Part shown: positions 16,826 through 25,642 of the stretch, piece after piece
How the letters are laid out: every line of letters starts with the position of its first letter
Numbering within the stretch: the stretch's first letter is position 1
Source: an uncultured Granulosicoccaceae bacterium
GTDB lineage: Bacteria; Pseudomonadota; Gammaproteobacteria; Granulosicoccales; Granulosicoccaceae
DNA length: 64,000 nucleotides
Assembly (NCBI GenBank): GCA_938035945.1
Contig: CALHOU010000055.1
Location: 1-64,000, forward strand
Direction of reading: 5' to 3'
Made by a program: the position numbers and the translations under genes
Notes under the pieces: generated by a model
Database searches by the model: none
Told to the model about the DNA's origin: nothing
Seen by the model: the letters and a program-made list of their open reading frames with translations, nothing else

Positions 16826-17632
16826 ATGGTTCACTCTAAAAAATTTCTATCTATTTCTAAGCTTATGCTTAGTGCTGTGTTGCTGGCATGCTCAGCGCTT
16901 GCGCAAGCTGCAGCACCTGCTGATCCGTTTGGTTCGGTTATGTGGCAGGCCATGGTTGATCGTTATTTCACTGGTGGCGATGTTGTGTTCGATCAACGTG
17001 TGAAAGTCATTGCGCCATACAGTGCTGAAAACCAAATGCACGTACCCATCACTGTCGATGCAACTGGGCTTGAGAATGTTAAACAAATTGTTGCCGTTGC
17101 AGACCTGAATCCGATTCAACATGTATTAACCGTTCGGCCAAAACAAGCGTTATCGTTTATTGGATTTCGCTTAAAGCTACAGCAATCATCGCCTATTCAC
17201 GTGGGCGTTCAGACCGAAGACGGCACATGGCATATGGGTGGTGCGTTAATTGATGCAGCAGGTGGTGGTTGTACTGCGCCCGCTGCTGCGCATGGCACAA
17301 GCAATTGGATGCAAACCCTAGGTGAAACACGCGCCCTGGTGCGTCGCGACAGCAAAGGCGATGCACGCATGACGGTCCGTATGCGTCACCCAATGGACAC
17401 AGGTTTAGCGGCAGGTATTCCGGTATTTTATATGAACAAGATGGTGGTTAAAGACGAGGCGGGTGGTGTGATAGCTGAGCTTGATCTGTTTGAGCCAGTC
17501 AGTGAAAACCCAACCATCACCTTAAAGCCTGCAGTGGGTAGCTCGGCGAGTCAGCTGGCTGTATCAACCCGCGACACGGAAGGGAATGAATTTTCATTTC
17601 CATTATCGGTTCCTGCGGTAACAACACAATAG
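16826..17632 (+). CDS. Quinoprotein dehydrogenase-associated SoxYZ-like carrier protein
   Basis: The 268-residue periplasmic protein (signal SAVLLACSALAQA) fuses a SoxY-like and a SoxZ-like immunoglobulin-type domain. At the join is GGGCTAPAAA, whose single cysteine corresponds to the swinging-arm cysteine of SoxY. In SoxY that residue carries a sulfur intermediate at the C-terminus; here it is internal. The C-terminal half (TVRMRHPMDTG, VFYMNKM) is SoxZ-like. Five bases separate it from the metallohydrolase gene. The carried group in alcohol oxidation clusters is not known. Confidence 0.87.
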   Translation: MVHSKKFLSISKLMLSAVLLACSALAQAAAPADPFGSVMWQAMVDRYFTGGDVVFDQRVKVIAPYSAENQMHVPITVDATGLENVKQIVAVADLNPIQHVLTVRPKQALSFIGFRLKLQQSSPIHVGVQTEDGTWHMGGALIDAAGGGCTAPAAAHGTSNWMQTLGETRALVRRDSKGDARMTVRMRHPMDTGLAAGIPVFYMNKMVVKDEAGGVIAELDLFEPVSENPTITLKPAVGSSASQLAVSTRDTEGNEFSFPLSVPAVTTQ

Positions 17633-17637
17633 ACATA

Positions 17638-18609
17638 ATGACGATCGATTCCCAGCAAAGGCGCGCTCTGCTTAAAGTCCTTGGTGCGGGGTGTGGTTGT
17701 TGTATCTGCGGCGCTGCCGGTGCTCGTTTGCTCGAGTATCCGTTGCACGCCACTGAAATAGCCAGCAAAACCTGGGCTGTGCATGGCGAACTAAGTCACT
17801 TCAATTTAGAAAACGGCGGCAACATCGTCAATGTTGCGTTCATAGAAGTGCCCGATGGTGTTGTGGTTATTGATACCGGACCATCGAAGCGCTACGGTCA
17901 GGCCTTGCTAACACTCATTGAAAAAACCGTGCCTGGCAGGCCTGTTCTGCGCGTGTATAACACGCATCATCATCCTGATCATTGTTTTGGCAATCAGGTG
18001 TTCGACCAGTCGCTTATTGCGGCTCCTCAAGGCGTTATTGACAACATCAACTTGGATGGTAATGGTTTTGCGGACAATATGTACCGGTTGGTTGGTGACT
18101 GGATGCGAGGGACAGCGCCCGTCGCACCAGGCGTGGCCTTGGAGGCGGGCAAGGAGGAAATCGGTGGTCGCCAATTTTCCTTGTTTTATTTGTCGGGCCA
18201 CACCAGTGCCGATTTCGTTGTACGCGACGACACCACAGGCGTTGTGTTTTCGGGTGATTTAGCCTTTTTGTTCAGAGCGCCAACCACACCGCATGCCGAT
18301 ATTGCTACCTGGCAGGGCGCTATCAATGAGCTCAGCGGCTTAGACAAGGATCTGATATTGCCAGGTCATGGGCCAGCCGATAAGCGTGGTGAGTCGCTTG
18401 TGCAAACCAGCGACTACCTGGCCTGGTTAGAAGATACGCTCACGGGGGCGGTAGATAGCGGTTTAACCATGAACGAAGCCATGCAATTGCCTATCCCGGA
18501 CGGATTCTCATCGCTCAGTGTGGTGCGAGAGGAATTTGAACGCTCAGTTGTGCATTTATATCCCGCTCTCGAAGATCAACTCATGCCATTGATCGATGTA
18601 ACTCGTTGA
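17638..18609 (+). CDS. Quinoprotein relay system zinc metallohydrolase (MBL fold)
   Basis: The 323-residue protein has a metallo-beta-lactamase fold: THHHPDH gives the H-x-H-x-D-H zinc motif, with further ligands in LSGHTSADF, FSGDLAF and LPGHGPAD. The N-terminus has a twin-arginine-like start (QRRALLKVLGAG) and an unusual cysteine cluster at residues 19-24 (C-G-C-C-I-C). It is related to SoxH and to the hydrolases called quinoprotein relay system zinc metallohydrolase. Together with the SoxYZ-like carrier directly before it, it probably forms a two-protein periplasmic relay. The substrate is unknown. Confidence 0.87.
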   Translation: MTIDSQQRRALLKVLGAGCGCCICGAAGARLLEYPLHATEIASKTWAVHGELSHFNLENGGNIVNVAFIEVPDGVVVIDTGPSKRYGQALLTLIEKTVPGRPVLRVYNTHHHPDHCFGNQVFDQSLIAAPQGVIDNINLDGNGFADNMYRLVGDWMRGTAPVAPGVALEAGKEEIGGRQFSLFYLSGHTSADFVVRDDTTGVVFSGDLAFLFRAPTTPHADIATWQGAINELSGLDKDLILPGHGPADKRGESLVQTSDYLAWLEDTLTGAVDSGLTMNEAMQLPIPDGFSSLSVVREEFERSVVHLYPALEDQLMPLIDVTR

Positions 18610-18712
18610 TCTGTTCCGGCCCAGCGGCCTGAGCTATTGCCGCTCGATTCTCCACGGTGTACCTTAGTTCTATATGGGGTTTTTTACTATTTAGTTAGAC
18701 TGTTCGTGGCGC

Positions 18713-18757
18713 ACGTATCTAATTTCCACGTACCCAATTTCGATGTACCCAATTTGG
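18713..18757 (+). repeat. Three 15-bp tandem repeats before the dehydrogenase gene
   Basis: Three adjacent 15-base units are ACGTATCTAATTTCC, ACGTACCCAATTTCG and ATGTACCCAATTTGG. Units two and three differ at two positions. The last unit ends three bases before the AGGAG ribosome-binding site (18761-18765). The position fits either a regulator-binding array or a 5' leader element. Confidence 0.85.
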
Positions 18758-18771
18758 AAGAGGAGAGCTAC

Positions 18772-20541
18772 ATGATAAAAATGAAAGTCTGGTTGGCAGC
18801 CGCGGTTGGTGCCGCCTGCCTGAGTAGTACAGCAATTGCAGATGTAAGCATTGAGGATATTGTTGCCGATCAAGCTTCGGGTGACGATATCGTCTCTTAC
18901 GGCCTTGGGCCGCGTGGTCAACGTTACAGCCCACTAACCACGCTCAACAAAGGCAACGTTAAAAATCTGTTTCCAGTTTGGTCGTTTTCGTTCGGTGGCG
19001 AGAAGCAACGTGGTCAGGAGTCTCAGCCGCTAATCAAAGACGGCGTCATGTACGTGACCGGTTCCTACAGTCGTATGTGGGCGGTCGATATACGCACTGG
19101 TGAAGAAATTTGGCAGTACGATGCGCGTCTACCTGAAGGCATCTTGCCTTGCTGTGATGTTGTTAATCGCGGCGCCGCTATCTTGGGCGACAAAGTGTTT
19201 TTTGGAACACTCGATGCCAAGATCGTGGCACTCAACGCCAAGACCGGTAAAGTGGTTTGGCGTAAAACCATTGGTGACTACCAGGCCGGTTACTCCTATA
19301 CGGCAGCCCCTCTTATTGTTCCAACGGAAGCACATGGTCCCTTAATCGTTACCGGTAACTCTGGTGGTGAATTCGGTATTGTGGGTGAAGTGCAAGCACG
19401 TAACCCAGAAACGGGTGAGCTTGTTTGGTCACGTCCAACCATTGAAGGCCACATGGGCACACTCAATGGTGCTGACTCAACCATGACGGGTAAAAAGAAT
19501 GAATCATGGCCGGGCGATCTATGGCAAAACGGCGGTGGTGCGCCATGGCTTGGCGGCACTTACGACCCTGATACCAAGTTGGTTTTCTTTGGCACAGGTA
19601 ACCCTGCACCTTGGAACTCTCATTTGCGCCCCGGTGATAACAAGTGGACCTCGGCACGTATCGCAATTGACCCAGAAGATGGCAAGATTGCTTGGGGTTT
19701 CCAAACCACGCCACATGATGGTTGGGACTACGATGGTGTGAATGAGTTTATTTCATTCGACATGGAAAAAGATGGCGAAACCATCAAAGCCGGTGCCAGT
19801 GCTGACCGTAATGGTTTCTTCTATGTATTAGATCGCACTAACGGTGAATTCGTATCAGCCGCACCGTTTGTGCAAAACATTACGTGGGCAGAAGGCATTG
19901 ATGAAAATGGCCGACCACTCTATGTTGATGACAACCGACCCGGTAACCCTGTTGAATCTGCCGATGGCAAGAAAGGTAAATCCATTTTCGCCATTCCAAG
20001 TTTCCTTGGTGGCAAAAACTGGATGCCAATGGCGTATTCGCAAGACACCAAGTTGTTCTACATACCGTCAAATGAGTGGGGTATGGACATCTGGAACGAG
20101 CCTGTTACTTACAAAAAAGGCGCAGCATTTCTGGGTGCCGGTTTTACCATTAAGCCTATCTTCGATGACTATATTGGTTCTTTGAAAGCATTAGACCCAG
20201 TCAGTGGCGAAGTGAAGTGGGAATACCGCAACAAAGCGCCGCTATGGGGTGGCGTTCTAACCACGGCTGGTGGTTTGGTATTCACGGGTACTCCTGAAGG
20301 TTACCTGAAGGCATTTGATGCAGAAACCGGTGAGGAGCTTTGGAAGTTCCAAACAGGCACCGGCATTGTATCTTCGCCTATTACCTGGGAACAGGATGGC
20401 GAGCAGTGGGTAGCGATCACAACGGGCTGGGGTGGTGCAGTACCGCTTTGGGGTGGTGAGGTTGCTAAGTTTGTTAGCTATTTGAATCAAGGTGGCTCTG
20501 TGTGGACGTTCAAAATCCCCGAATCTCTTGCTTCCAAATAA
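18772..20541 (+). CDS. PQQ-dependent alcohol dehydrogenase, lanthanide type (PedH/ExaF/XoxF-like)
   Basis: The 589-residue periplasmic quinoprotein has a signal peptide ([18 protein letters not shown]) and an eight-bladed propeller with W-docking motifs. It also has the vicinal disulfide cysteines C127-C128 ([10 protein letters not shown]) that stack on PQQ. The catalytic segment [14 protein letters not shown] holds Asp319, the catalytic base, and Asp321. Calcium enzymes such as MxaF and ExaA have Ala or Ser at the latter position, whereas XoxF and PedH have Asp that helps bind a lanthanide. I use the ATG at 18772 (AGGAG six bases upstream; the signal peptide starts there); the frame is open from 18637. 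It oxidises primary alcohols and passes electrons to PedF. Confidence 0.93.
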   Translation: MIKMKVWLAAAVGAACLSSTAIADVSIEDIVADQASGDDIVSYGLGPRGQRYSPLTTLNKGNVKNLFPVWSFSFGGEKQRGQESQPLIKDGVMYVTGSYSRMWAVDIRTGEEIWQYDARLPEGILPCCDVVNRGAAILGDKVFFGTLDAKIVALNAKTGKVVWRKTIGDYQAGYSYTAAPLIVPTEAHGPLIVTGNSGGEFGIVGEVQARNPETGELVWSRPTIEGHMGTLNGADSTMTGKKNESWPGDLWQNGGGAPWLGGTYDPDTKLVFFGTGNPAPWNSHLRPGDNKWTSARIAIDPEDGKIAWGFQTTPHDGWDYDGVNEFISFDMEKDGETIKAGASADRNGFFYVLDRTNGEFVSAAPFVQNITWAEGIDENGRPLYVDDNRPGNPVESADGKKGKSIFAIPSFLGGKNWMPMAYSQDTKLFYIPSNEWGMDIWNEPVTYKKGAAFLGAGFTIKPIFDDYIGSLKALDPVSGEVKWEYRNKAPLWGGVLTTAGGLVFTGTPEGYLKAFDAETGEELWKFQTGTGIVSSPITWEQDGEQWVAITTGWGGAVPLWGGEVAKFVSYLNQGGSVWTFKIPESLASK

Positions 20542-20562
20542 GCGTATAAGCTGTTAAAAATA

Positions 20563-20590
20563 GGGGCCAGCTTTTGCTGGCCCTTTTTTT
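20563..20590 (+). terminator. Intrinsic terminator of the dehydrogenase transcript
   Basis: GGGCCAGC (20564-20571) pairs perfectly with GCTGGCCC (20576-20583) over a TTTT loop, followed by seven T (20584-20590). It lies 22 bases after the stop codon. Confidence 0.93.
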
Positions 20591-20632
20591 ATTGCGTTAG
20601 AAAAAGGCGGACGTTCTACCTTGGCATTGCAA

Positions 20633-21334
20633 ATGACCGATCTATCAAAAGTGCTAATCGTTGATGATCACCCGATGTTTCGGGTAGCGTTGAGTAGTGC
20701 AATTAAAACGGTTTACTCATCCGTTATAACCAAAGAAGCCTCATCAATAGATGAAGCAAGCGATTTACTCGGCCGCGATCGCAATTTCGATATCGCTCTG
20801 CTCGATTTAAACATCCCCGGTGTCAATGGTTTCGATGGCTTGTTGCGGCTTCGCACAGAACACCCTCGGCTTCCCATATTGGTTGTATCTGGTCTTGAAA
20901 ATTCGCAAATAATAGAAGAGTCACTCCGTTACGGTGCCGCTGGGTTTCTGCCTAAGTCACACGGAGGTGATGTGCTGGCTGAAGCCATTGGCACAGTGCT
21001 GCAAGGCGATGTGTACAACCCATCCCACATTGAACACGATACCGATACGTTGCCGGATGCTGTGAAAGAGAAAAACGAGTTGATCGATCGCATGCTGAGC
21101 CTGACACCACAGCAGCTCAAAGTATTGTTTATGCTGCGCGCAGGTATGTTAAATAAACAAATTGCTTTTGAGCTGGATGTCGGTTCCAGTACAGTGAAAA
21201 AGCACGTTTCCGAAATTTTGCGAAAGCTATGTGTTTATAGCCGCACACAAGCGGTGATTGAAGTATCGAAGTTAGAACAATCGGAAATGAAAGATATTGA
21301 AGCGCGTTTTTGTCGCCAACCTAAACCGAGCTAG
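20633..21334 (+). CDS. LuxR-type response regulator (AgmR/ExaE/PedR-like)
   Basis: The 233-residue regulator has a receiver domain with acidic pocket D11-D12, phospho-acceptor D58 (LLDLNIPG) and K108 (FLPKSHGG). A LuxR-type helix-turn-helix (LTPQQLKVLFMLRAG, NKQIAFELDVGSSTVKKHV) follows. Similar regulators (AgmR/ErbR, EraR, PedR) control PQQ ethanol oxidation genes. I start at the ATG at 20633; the in-frame TTG twelve bases upstream is less likely. It sits directly after the dehydrogenase terminator and converges with the hybrid kinase gene, which may be its kinase. Confidence 0.88.
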   Translation: MTDLSKVLIVDDHPMFRVALSSAIKTVYSSVITKEASSIDEASDLLGRDRNFDIALLDLNIPGVNGFDGLLRLRTEHPRLPILVVSGLENSQIIEESLRYGAAGFLPKSHGGDVLAEAIGTVLQGDVYNPSHIEHDTDTLPDAVKEKNELIDRMLSLTPQQLKVLFMLRAGMLNKQIAFELDVGSSTVKKHVSEILRKLCVYSRTQAVIEVSKLEQSEMKDIEARFCRQPKPS

Positions 21335-21352
21335 TGTGGCGAGTCATTCGCC

Positions 21353-22726
21353 CTAGTCACTGACCAAGTGCGTAAGCAACGCACGTAATTGCGCAGGCTT
21401 TACAGGCTTTAGCAACACCTCTATGCCGTTTTTCTCGGCTTCTCGCGTAAGTTCCTTCGATGGGTTGGCTGTGACGATAACAGCGGGGATGTTTTCACCG
21501 CTGAGCGTATGCAGATGATTGATGGTGGTTGTGCCCAAATCATCCCCATCAAGGTGTTGGTCGGCAATAATAATGTGCGTTTGCCAGGTTTTATCGGCGA
21601 CAATATCCAGTGCTTGTTGTGTTGCAGTGGCTGTGCGCAGCTTGCAACCCCATTGCGTTAAAAGCGACTCCATTGCCGATAGCACGTCTAAATCATTTTC
21701 AATCAATAAAATGTTGGTGTTATGCAAGCGAGAGCCAACTACCGCATCATTCGTAAAGCGTTGCATTGTGTCGCTAGTGGGCGTGTGTATACTTGGCTCT
21801 GCGCCGAGCATACTTAACTGAAAGCAGCTGCCTTGCCCCACACGGGAGTTTAACGTTAGCGAATGATTTAGGGTCCGCACCATACGTTGAACAATGGCTA
21901 AGCCCAGCCCTAAACCTGCGTCGGGTTGGTCTTGAGTATGTGGGATCCGGTTGCAGCGATGAAATTCTTGGAATATTTTTTCGTACTGTTGTTCTTCAAT
22001 GCCAATGCCTGTATCAGCTATGCGTATGCGCACTCTGTCACCATGTTTGCCTGCAATCAGCGCCACTCCACCGTCATTTGTATAGTAGATCGCGTTAGCG
22101 ACAATGTTCTGCAGTATGCGGCGTAGCATGGTCGGGTCGGAGTGTACGTGCAGATCTTTGTGCGCGAATCTAAACTTTAAATTCTTTTGGCTAATCACCG
22201 GCTCAAAGTCAGACATTATTGAATCAAACAGCGCTTTTATCGACACGCTTTGCCATTCGGGTTGTATATCTCCAGCATCCAGACGGGTTATGTACAGTAG
22301 TGATCGCAACAATGCAGTCATGGTTTGCAAAGATCGATCAATCTGCCCACACAAGCGTTCACCTTGATCAGTGTTTTGTATTGTACTCAGTGAAGAGACG
22401 AGTAAGGTTGCGGCGTTGAGTGGTTGCAGTACGTCGTGACTGGCTGCGGCTAGAAACTGAGTCTTTGACAGGTTCGATCTTTCAGCGTTATCTTTTGCGG
22501 TTTGCAACTCGTGGTTAGAGCGTTCCAAGTGCGCAAGCGTGGTTGAAAGTTCTTGTGTACGCCGCTTGATTTGCCCTTCAAGGTTAATCGCTGTTTGAAA
22601 AATAGAAAATGCGCTGCCTTGTTGATCCATAGAACGTTCGACATGATCCATCAAGGCTTGGTTGATTTTTTTAAGACGTCTGATTTCTTCGTCTTTTGAA
22701 ATTGTATTGGCGTTGAGCTTATTCAT
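21353..22726 (-). CDS. nahK: Hybrid sensor histidine kinase (NahK/ErcS'-like)
   Basis: The 457-residue protein is cytoplasmic: no membrane helix is visible. An N-terminal coiled coil (residues about 10-90) leads into a HisKA domain with H97 in AAASHDVLQPL, then a HATPase domain (N-box NIVANAIYYTNDGG, G1 ADTGIGIE, G2 GLGLGLAIV). A C-terminal receiver (LLIENDLDVL, IIADQHLDGDD, LLKPVKP) closes the protein. In P. aeruginosa, the homologue NahK (ErcS') lies in the exa ethanol region beside the FIST protein NosP. The same pair and context occur here, so nitric-oxide control of kinase activity is plausible. A separate response regulator or phosphotransfer protein would be the output. Confidence 0.82.
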   Translation of the reverse strand: MNKLNANTISKDEEIRRLKKINQALMDHVERSMDQQGSAFSIFQTAINLEGQIKRRTQELSTTLAHLERSNHELQTAKDNAERSNLSKTQFLAAASHDVLQPLNAATLLVSSLSTIQNTDQGERLCGQIDRSLQTMTALLRSLLYITRLDAGDIQPEWQSVSIKALFDSIMSDFEPVISQKNLKFRFAHKDLHVHSDPTMLRRILQNIVANAIYYTNDGGVALIAGKHGDRVRIRIADTGIGIEEQQYEKIFQEFHRCNRIPHTQDQPDAGLGLGLAIVQRMVRTLNHSLTLNSRVGQGSCFQLSMLGAEPSIHTPTSDTMQRFTNDAVVGSRLHNTNILLIENDLDVLSAMESLLTQWGCKLRTATATQQALDIVADKTWQTHIIIADQHLDGDDLGTTTINHLHTLSGENIPAVIVTANPSKELTREAEKNGIEVLLKPVKPAQLRALLTHLVSD

Positions 22727-22734
22727 TTAGGTAC

Positions 22735-23925
22735 TTAAAGCGGATGGCCGAAAGCAACCCCTGTGAAGGTTTGATTTATGTGCATAGAGTTAAATTGCTC
22801 ACCGTAGGTATTGAAGCCGATAAAGTTGTGCTCCTGGTACAAGGATTCCATTCGGCCCACCACATTTCGGTGTTGGGCATCAAGTTTGCGGTAGATACAA
22901 TCAAAGCCGAGCATGACATCAATTTTACCTACCTGATGCTCAATGCGCTCAATCGCGGCGCGGGTAGAGCGCACCATGCCTTCGGAACGAGCAACGGTTA
23001 ACACTACTCCATTATCTATGGCGCAGAAAAAAGTCAGCGATAAGTCGTCGTTATGTTGTTGTATAGCGCGGCAGTAGTACTCGCCACCAACACGAACCAC
23101 TACAGCATGCGATGCATAGTTTCGTGATGAAAGTTCTTCGTGAGATAGGCCAATCGCGTTCGCGTAGGCAATGGCCGCAGGCTCAGCATTAAATTCTTTA
23201 ACAGTGCGTTGGTCGGGGTCTGATTCAGTTACCACCAATTTGTGTGGTGTAGGTACAAAATTGTTTTCGGTATAAAGTGAAAAAGGTAAGGAGCACTTAG
23301 TGAGTGTAACCACCGCGGCACGGCTGTAGCTTTTGCCATTGACAATTTGCGATGTGCCAGTAAAGGCCAGATCATCGCCGGCTGACCCACCGATCAGTGG
23401 GATGCTACCTAAGCCGCGCGCTAAAGCGGCTGTGACAGGTTCTTCAGAATAAGTCAATCCGTCAATTAACAGCGTTGCGTAGATATCATCGGTGTTGCTG
23501 GTGTTTAGCTGGGCAAGAAAATTTGTTTTGTGTTCGGATGCTTGCTGCGATACGGCATGCATTCCCAAAGAGTCTACTTGTTCAATGACTTGGATAGATA
23601 CTTCAAACCATTTTGTAGGCAATAATACGGCTATGGCGCCGTAGTCCTGCATGCCATCGGGTGTTATCTCGCCACAAGTTGAGCAGCCGTAGAAGGGTAA
23701 GTGTGGTTGTTCTGCCGCTAAGATAGCGGATAGTTCGGCTGCGTCGTGGCTGCGGCTGGAATAGTAGACCGTGCAACCGGCGATACGTTGCTTTTCACAT
23801 TCCTTGGATATTTGCTGGCAAAACGCAACCGTATCGGAACCTGTGGTCCAGACTATAGTAATGCCTGAATGGTATTGTCGTCGTTGCACCAATTGCGTTA
23901 TTTTCCAATTGACAAATCCTACCAC
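22735..23925 (-). CDS. nosP: FIST-domain sensor protein (NosP-like)
   Basis: The 396-residue protein has FIST_N (residues about 35-225, with YGCSTCGEI and IPLIGGSAGDD) and FIST_C (residues about 240-380, with VVRVGGEYY and GFNTYGEQF). There is no signal peptide. NosP proteins of this family bind heme and sense nitric oxide, and they modulate a co-encoded hybrid kinase. Here the kinase gene follows after eight bases on the same strand. Heme binding cannot be judged from the sequence by eye; the gene pair and location next to alcohol oxidation genes support the NosP call. Confidence 0.8.
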   Translation of the reverse strand: MVGFVNWKITQLVQRRQYHSGITIVWTTGSDTVAFCQQISKECEKQRIAGCTVYYSSRSHDAAELSAILAAEQPHLPFYGCSTCGEITPDGMQDYGAIAVLLPTKWFEVSIQVIEQVDSLGMHAVSQQASEHKTNFLAQLNTSNTDDIYATLLIDGLTYSEEPVTAALARGLGSIPLIGGSAGDDLAFTGTSQIVNGKSYSRAAVVTLTKCSLPFSLYTENNFVPTPHKLVVTESDPDQRTVKEFNAEPAAIAYANAIGLSHEELSSRNYASHAVVVRVGGEYYCRAIQQHNDDLSLTFFCAIDNGVVLTVARSEGMVRSTRAAIERIEHQVGKIDVMLGFDCIYRKLDAQHRNVVGRMESLYQEHNFIGFNTYGEQFNSMHINQTFTGVAFGHPL

Positions 23926-24022
23926 CGGCCAATAATGCCCCTAGTAGCTCAGAGAAGTTTGACATAGAATGCAAGTCTACCCAAGGGAATAGTGACGTGC
24001 CAGATCACAATTATTTAATAAC

Positions 24023-24802
24023 GTGTTCAACAGTGGCGTTGTGCCCTTGAGCGACACGAAAAACGCCAGTCTGATTGCACGAAATATCAATTTTAGCTTC
24101 GGCCAAAAGCGCGTTGTTGATCACGTTGAAATAGAAGTACCCAGTGGAAAATTTGTTGCTTTGCTGGGTCAAAACGGTGCAGGTAAAACCACGCTATTTT
24201 CTATTATCACAGGCTTGTATGCCGCTGATGAAGGTGAGATTCGCATAGGCGGGCATGAATTAGTAAAAGACACCGAATCTGCTCTGGGTTCTATTGGTGT
24301 TGTGTTCCAGCGTCCCACTCTCGATCGGGACTTAACCGTCTTACAGAACCTAAGGTACTTTTGTAATTTGCATGGCATTTCAAACGCAGATGCTCGAGCA
24401 AGGGCTGACATCGCACTGGAACGTTATGGCCTATCGGATTTAAAGGCGCGTAAAGTTGCCCAGCTTAGTGGTGGTCAGCAACGGCGGGTGGAACTTGTAC
24501 GCTCAACACTTCATGAACCACATTTTTTACTGCTGGATGAACCCACGGTTGGGCTCGATCATGCCAATCGAATGGAATTTGTTGATAGCGTAAAAACCTT
24601 GTGCAAAGAGCACGATGTGGGTGTGTTGTGGGCAACGCACCTAATGGATGAGGTAGAGGATGCGGATTATATTTATATTTTGCATAACGGTAAAATCATA
24701 TATGAAGGTGGCTCAGAAGAACTACTTGAAACACACAAGAAACAAAGTATCGCCGAGCTTTATAGTCACCTTACCAACCCAAAGCGTGATATCGCCTCAT
24801 GA
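24023..24802 (+). CDS. ABC transporter ATP-binding protein, PQQ alcohol dehydrogenase system
   Basis: The 259-residue ATPase has Walker A GQNGAGKTT, signature LSGGQQRRVELVRS, Walker B FLLLDEPTVGLD and H-loop WATHLMDE. It is the ABC-2 (export-like) type seen with PedC permeases (TIGR03864 type). The start is uncertain: GTG 24023 is the furthest upstream, and shorter GTG/TTG starts follow within about 30 bases. It overlaps the permease gene by four bases. The matching binding protein is at 2565-3740. Confidence 0.87.
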   Translation: MFNSGVVPLSDTKNASLIARNINFSFGQKRVVDHVEIEVPSGKFVALLGQNGAGKTTLFSIITGLYAADEGEIRIGGHELVKDTESALGSIGVVFQRPTLDRDLTVLQNLRYFCNLHGISNADARARADIALERYGLSDLKARKVAQLSGGQQRRVELVRSTLHEPHFLLLDEPTVGLDHANRMEFVDSVKTLCKEHDVGVLWATHLMDEVEDADYIYILHNGKIIYEGGSEELLETHKKQSIAELYSHLTNPKRDIAS

Positions 24803-25608
24803 ACACCAAGCACGCTCTCAGTTGTTTTAAGGGCATACTAACGCGCGAATGCTTGCGCTTTTTACATCAACGCGCACGTTTTTTTGCAGCGCTAGTCAGA
24901 CCGCTAGTTTGGTTGTTTATCTTTGCCGCTGGATTCCGATCTGTGCTGGGTGTGTCCATCATTCCTCCTTATCAAACTTATATTGTGTATGAGGAATACA
25001 TCACGCCCGGTTTGTTGGGCATGATCTTGTTATTCAATGGTATGCAAAGCTCGCTGTCGATGGTTTATGATCGCGAAATGGGTAGCATGCGGCTATTACT
25101 CGTATCTCCCTTGCCCAGATGGTTTTTGTTGTTCTCTAAGTTACTCTCTGGCGTGATAGTCGCTGTTTTGCAGGTGTATGTGTTTTTACTTGTGGCCTGG
25201 TTTTGGGATGTGAGGCCGCCGGTTGTGGGTTATTTTATGGTGATACCGGCACTCATATTGTCTGGCTTGATGTTGGGTGCCCTGGGATTGATGTTGTCGT
25301 CATTTGTCACGCAGCTAGAGAACTTTGCGGGTGTCATGAATTTCGTTATCTTTCCCATGTTCTTCGCATCGTCCGCATTGTATCCGTTATGGCGGCTACA
25401 GGAATCCAGTGAATTGTTGTATTGGATTGCCTATCTGAATCCATTTACCCATGCCGTTGAATTTGTGCGTTTCGCTTTGTACTCGCAAATCAGTTGGCAG
25501 TCCGGGTTTATCACTCTAGTTTGCACTGTGATCTTTTTAGCCATCGCCATCTGGGGCTACGACCCGCAGCGTGGTTTTCTACCGAAAAAAGGTGGATCAA
25601 CTGCTTAG
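24799..25608 (+). CDS. pedC: ABC-2 type permease PedC
   Basis: The 269-residue protein has about six membrane helices of the ABC-2 class (for example LVWLFIFAAGFRS, YFMVIPALILSGLMLGALGL, FVIFPMFFASSALYPLW). It carries the loop MVYDREMGSMRLLLVSPLP typical of this family. It matches the alcohol ABC transporter permease PedC family. The reported phenotype in P. putida is impaired lanthanide-dependent growth on alcohols when this transporter is lost. It is the last gene of the PQQ block. Confidence 0.87.
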   Translation: MNTKHALSCFKGILTRECLRFLHQRARFFAALVRPLVWLFIFAAGFRSVLGVSIIPPYQTYIVYEEYITPGLLGMILLFNGMQSSLSMVYDREMGSMRLLLVSPLPRWFLLFSKLLSGVIVAVLQVYVFLLVAWFWDVRPPVVGYFMVIPALILSGLMLGALGLMLSSFVTQLENFAGVMNFVIFPMFFASSALYPLWRLQESSELLYWIAYLNPFTHAVEFVRFALYSQISWQSGFITLVCTVIFLAIAIWGYDPQRGFLPKKGGSTA

Positions 25609-25642
25609 CGCGCAGGCGTTTTAATTTATGGCAGGCGTTAGG

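Noticed and set aside
18637-18771. Longer N-terminus for the PQQ dehydrogenase
   Set aside because: The signal peptide starts at 18772 with AGGAG at the right distance; the upstream frame is open mainly because of the 15-bp repeats.
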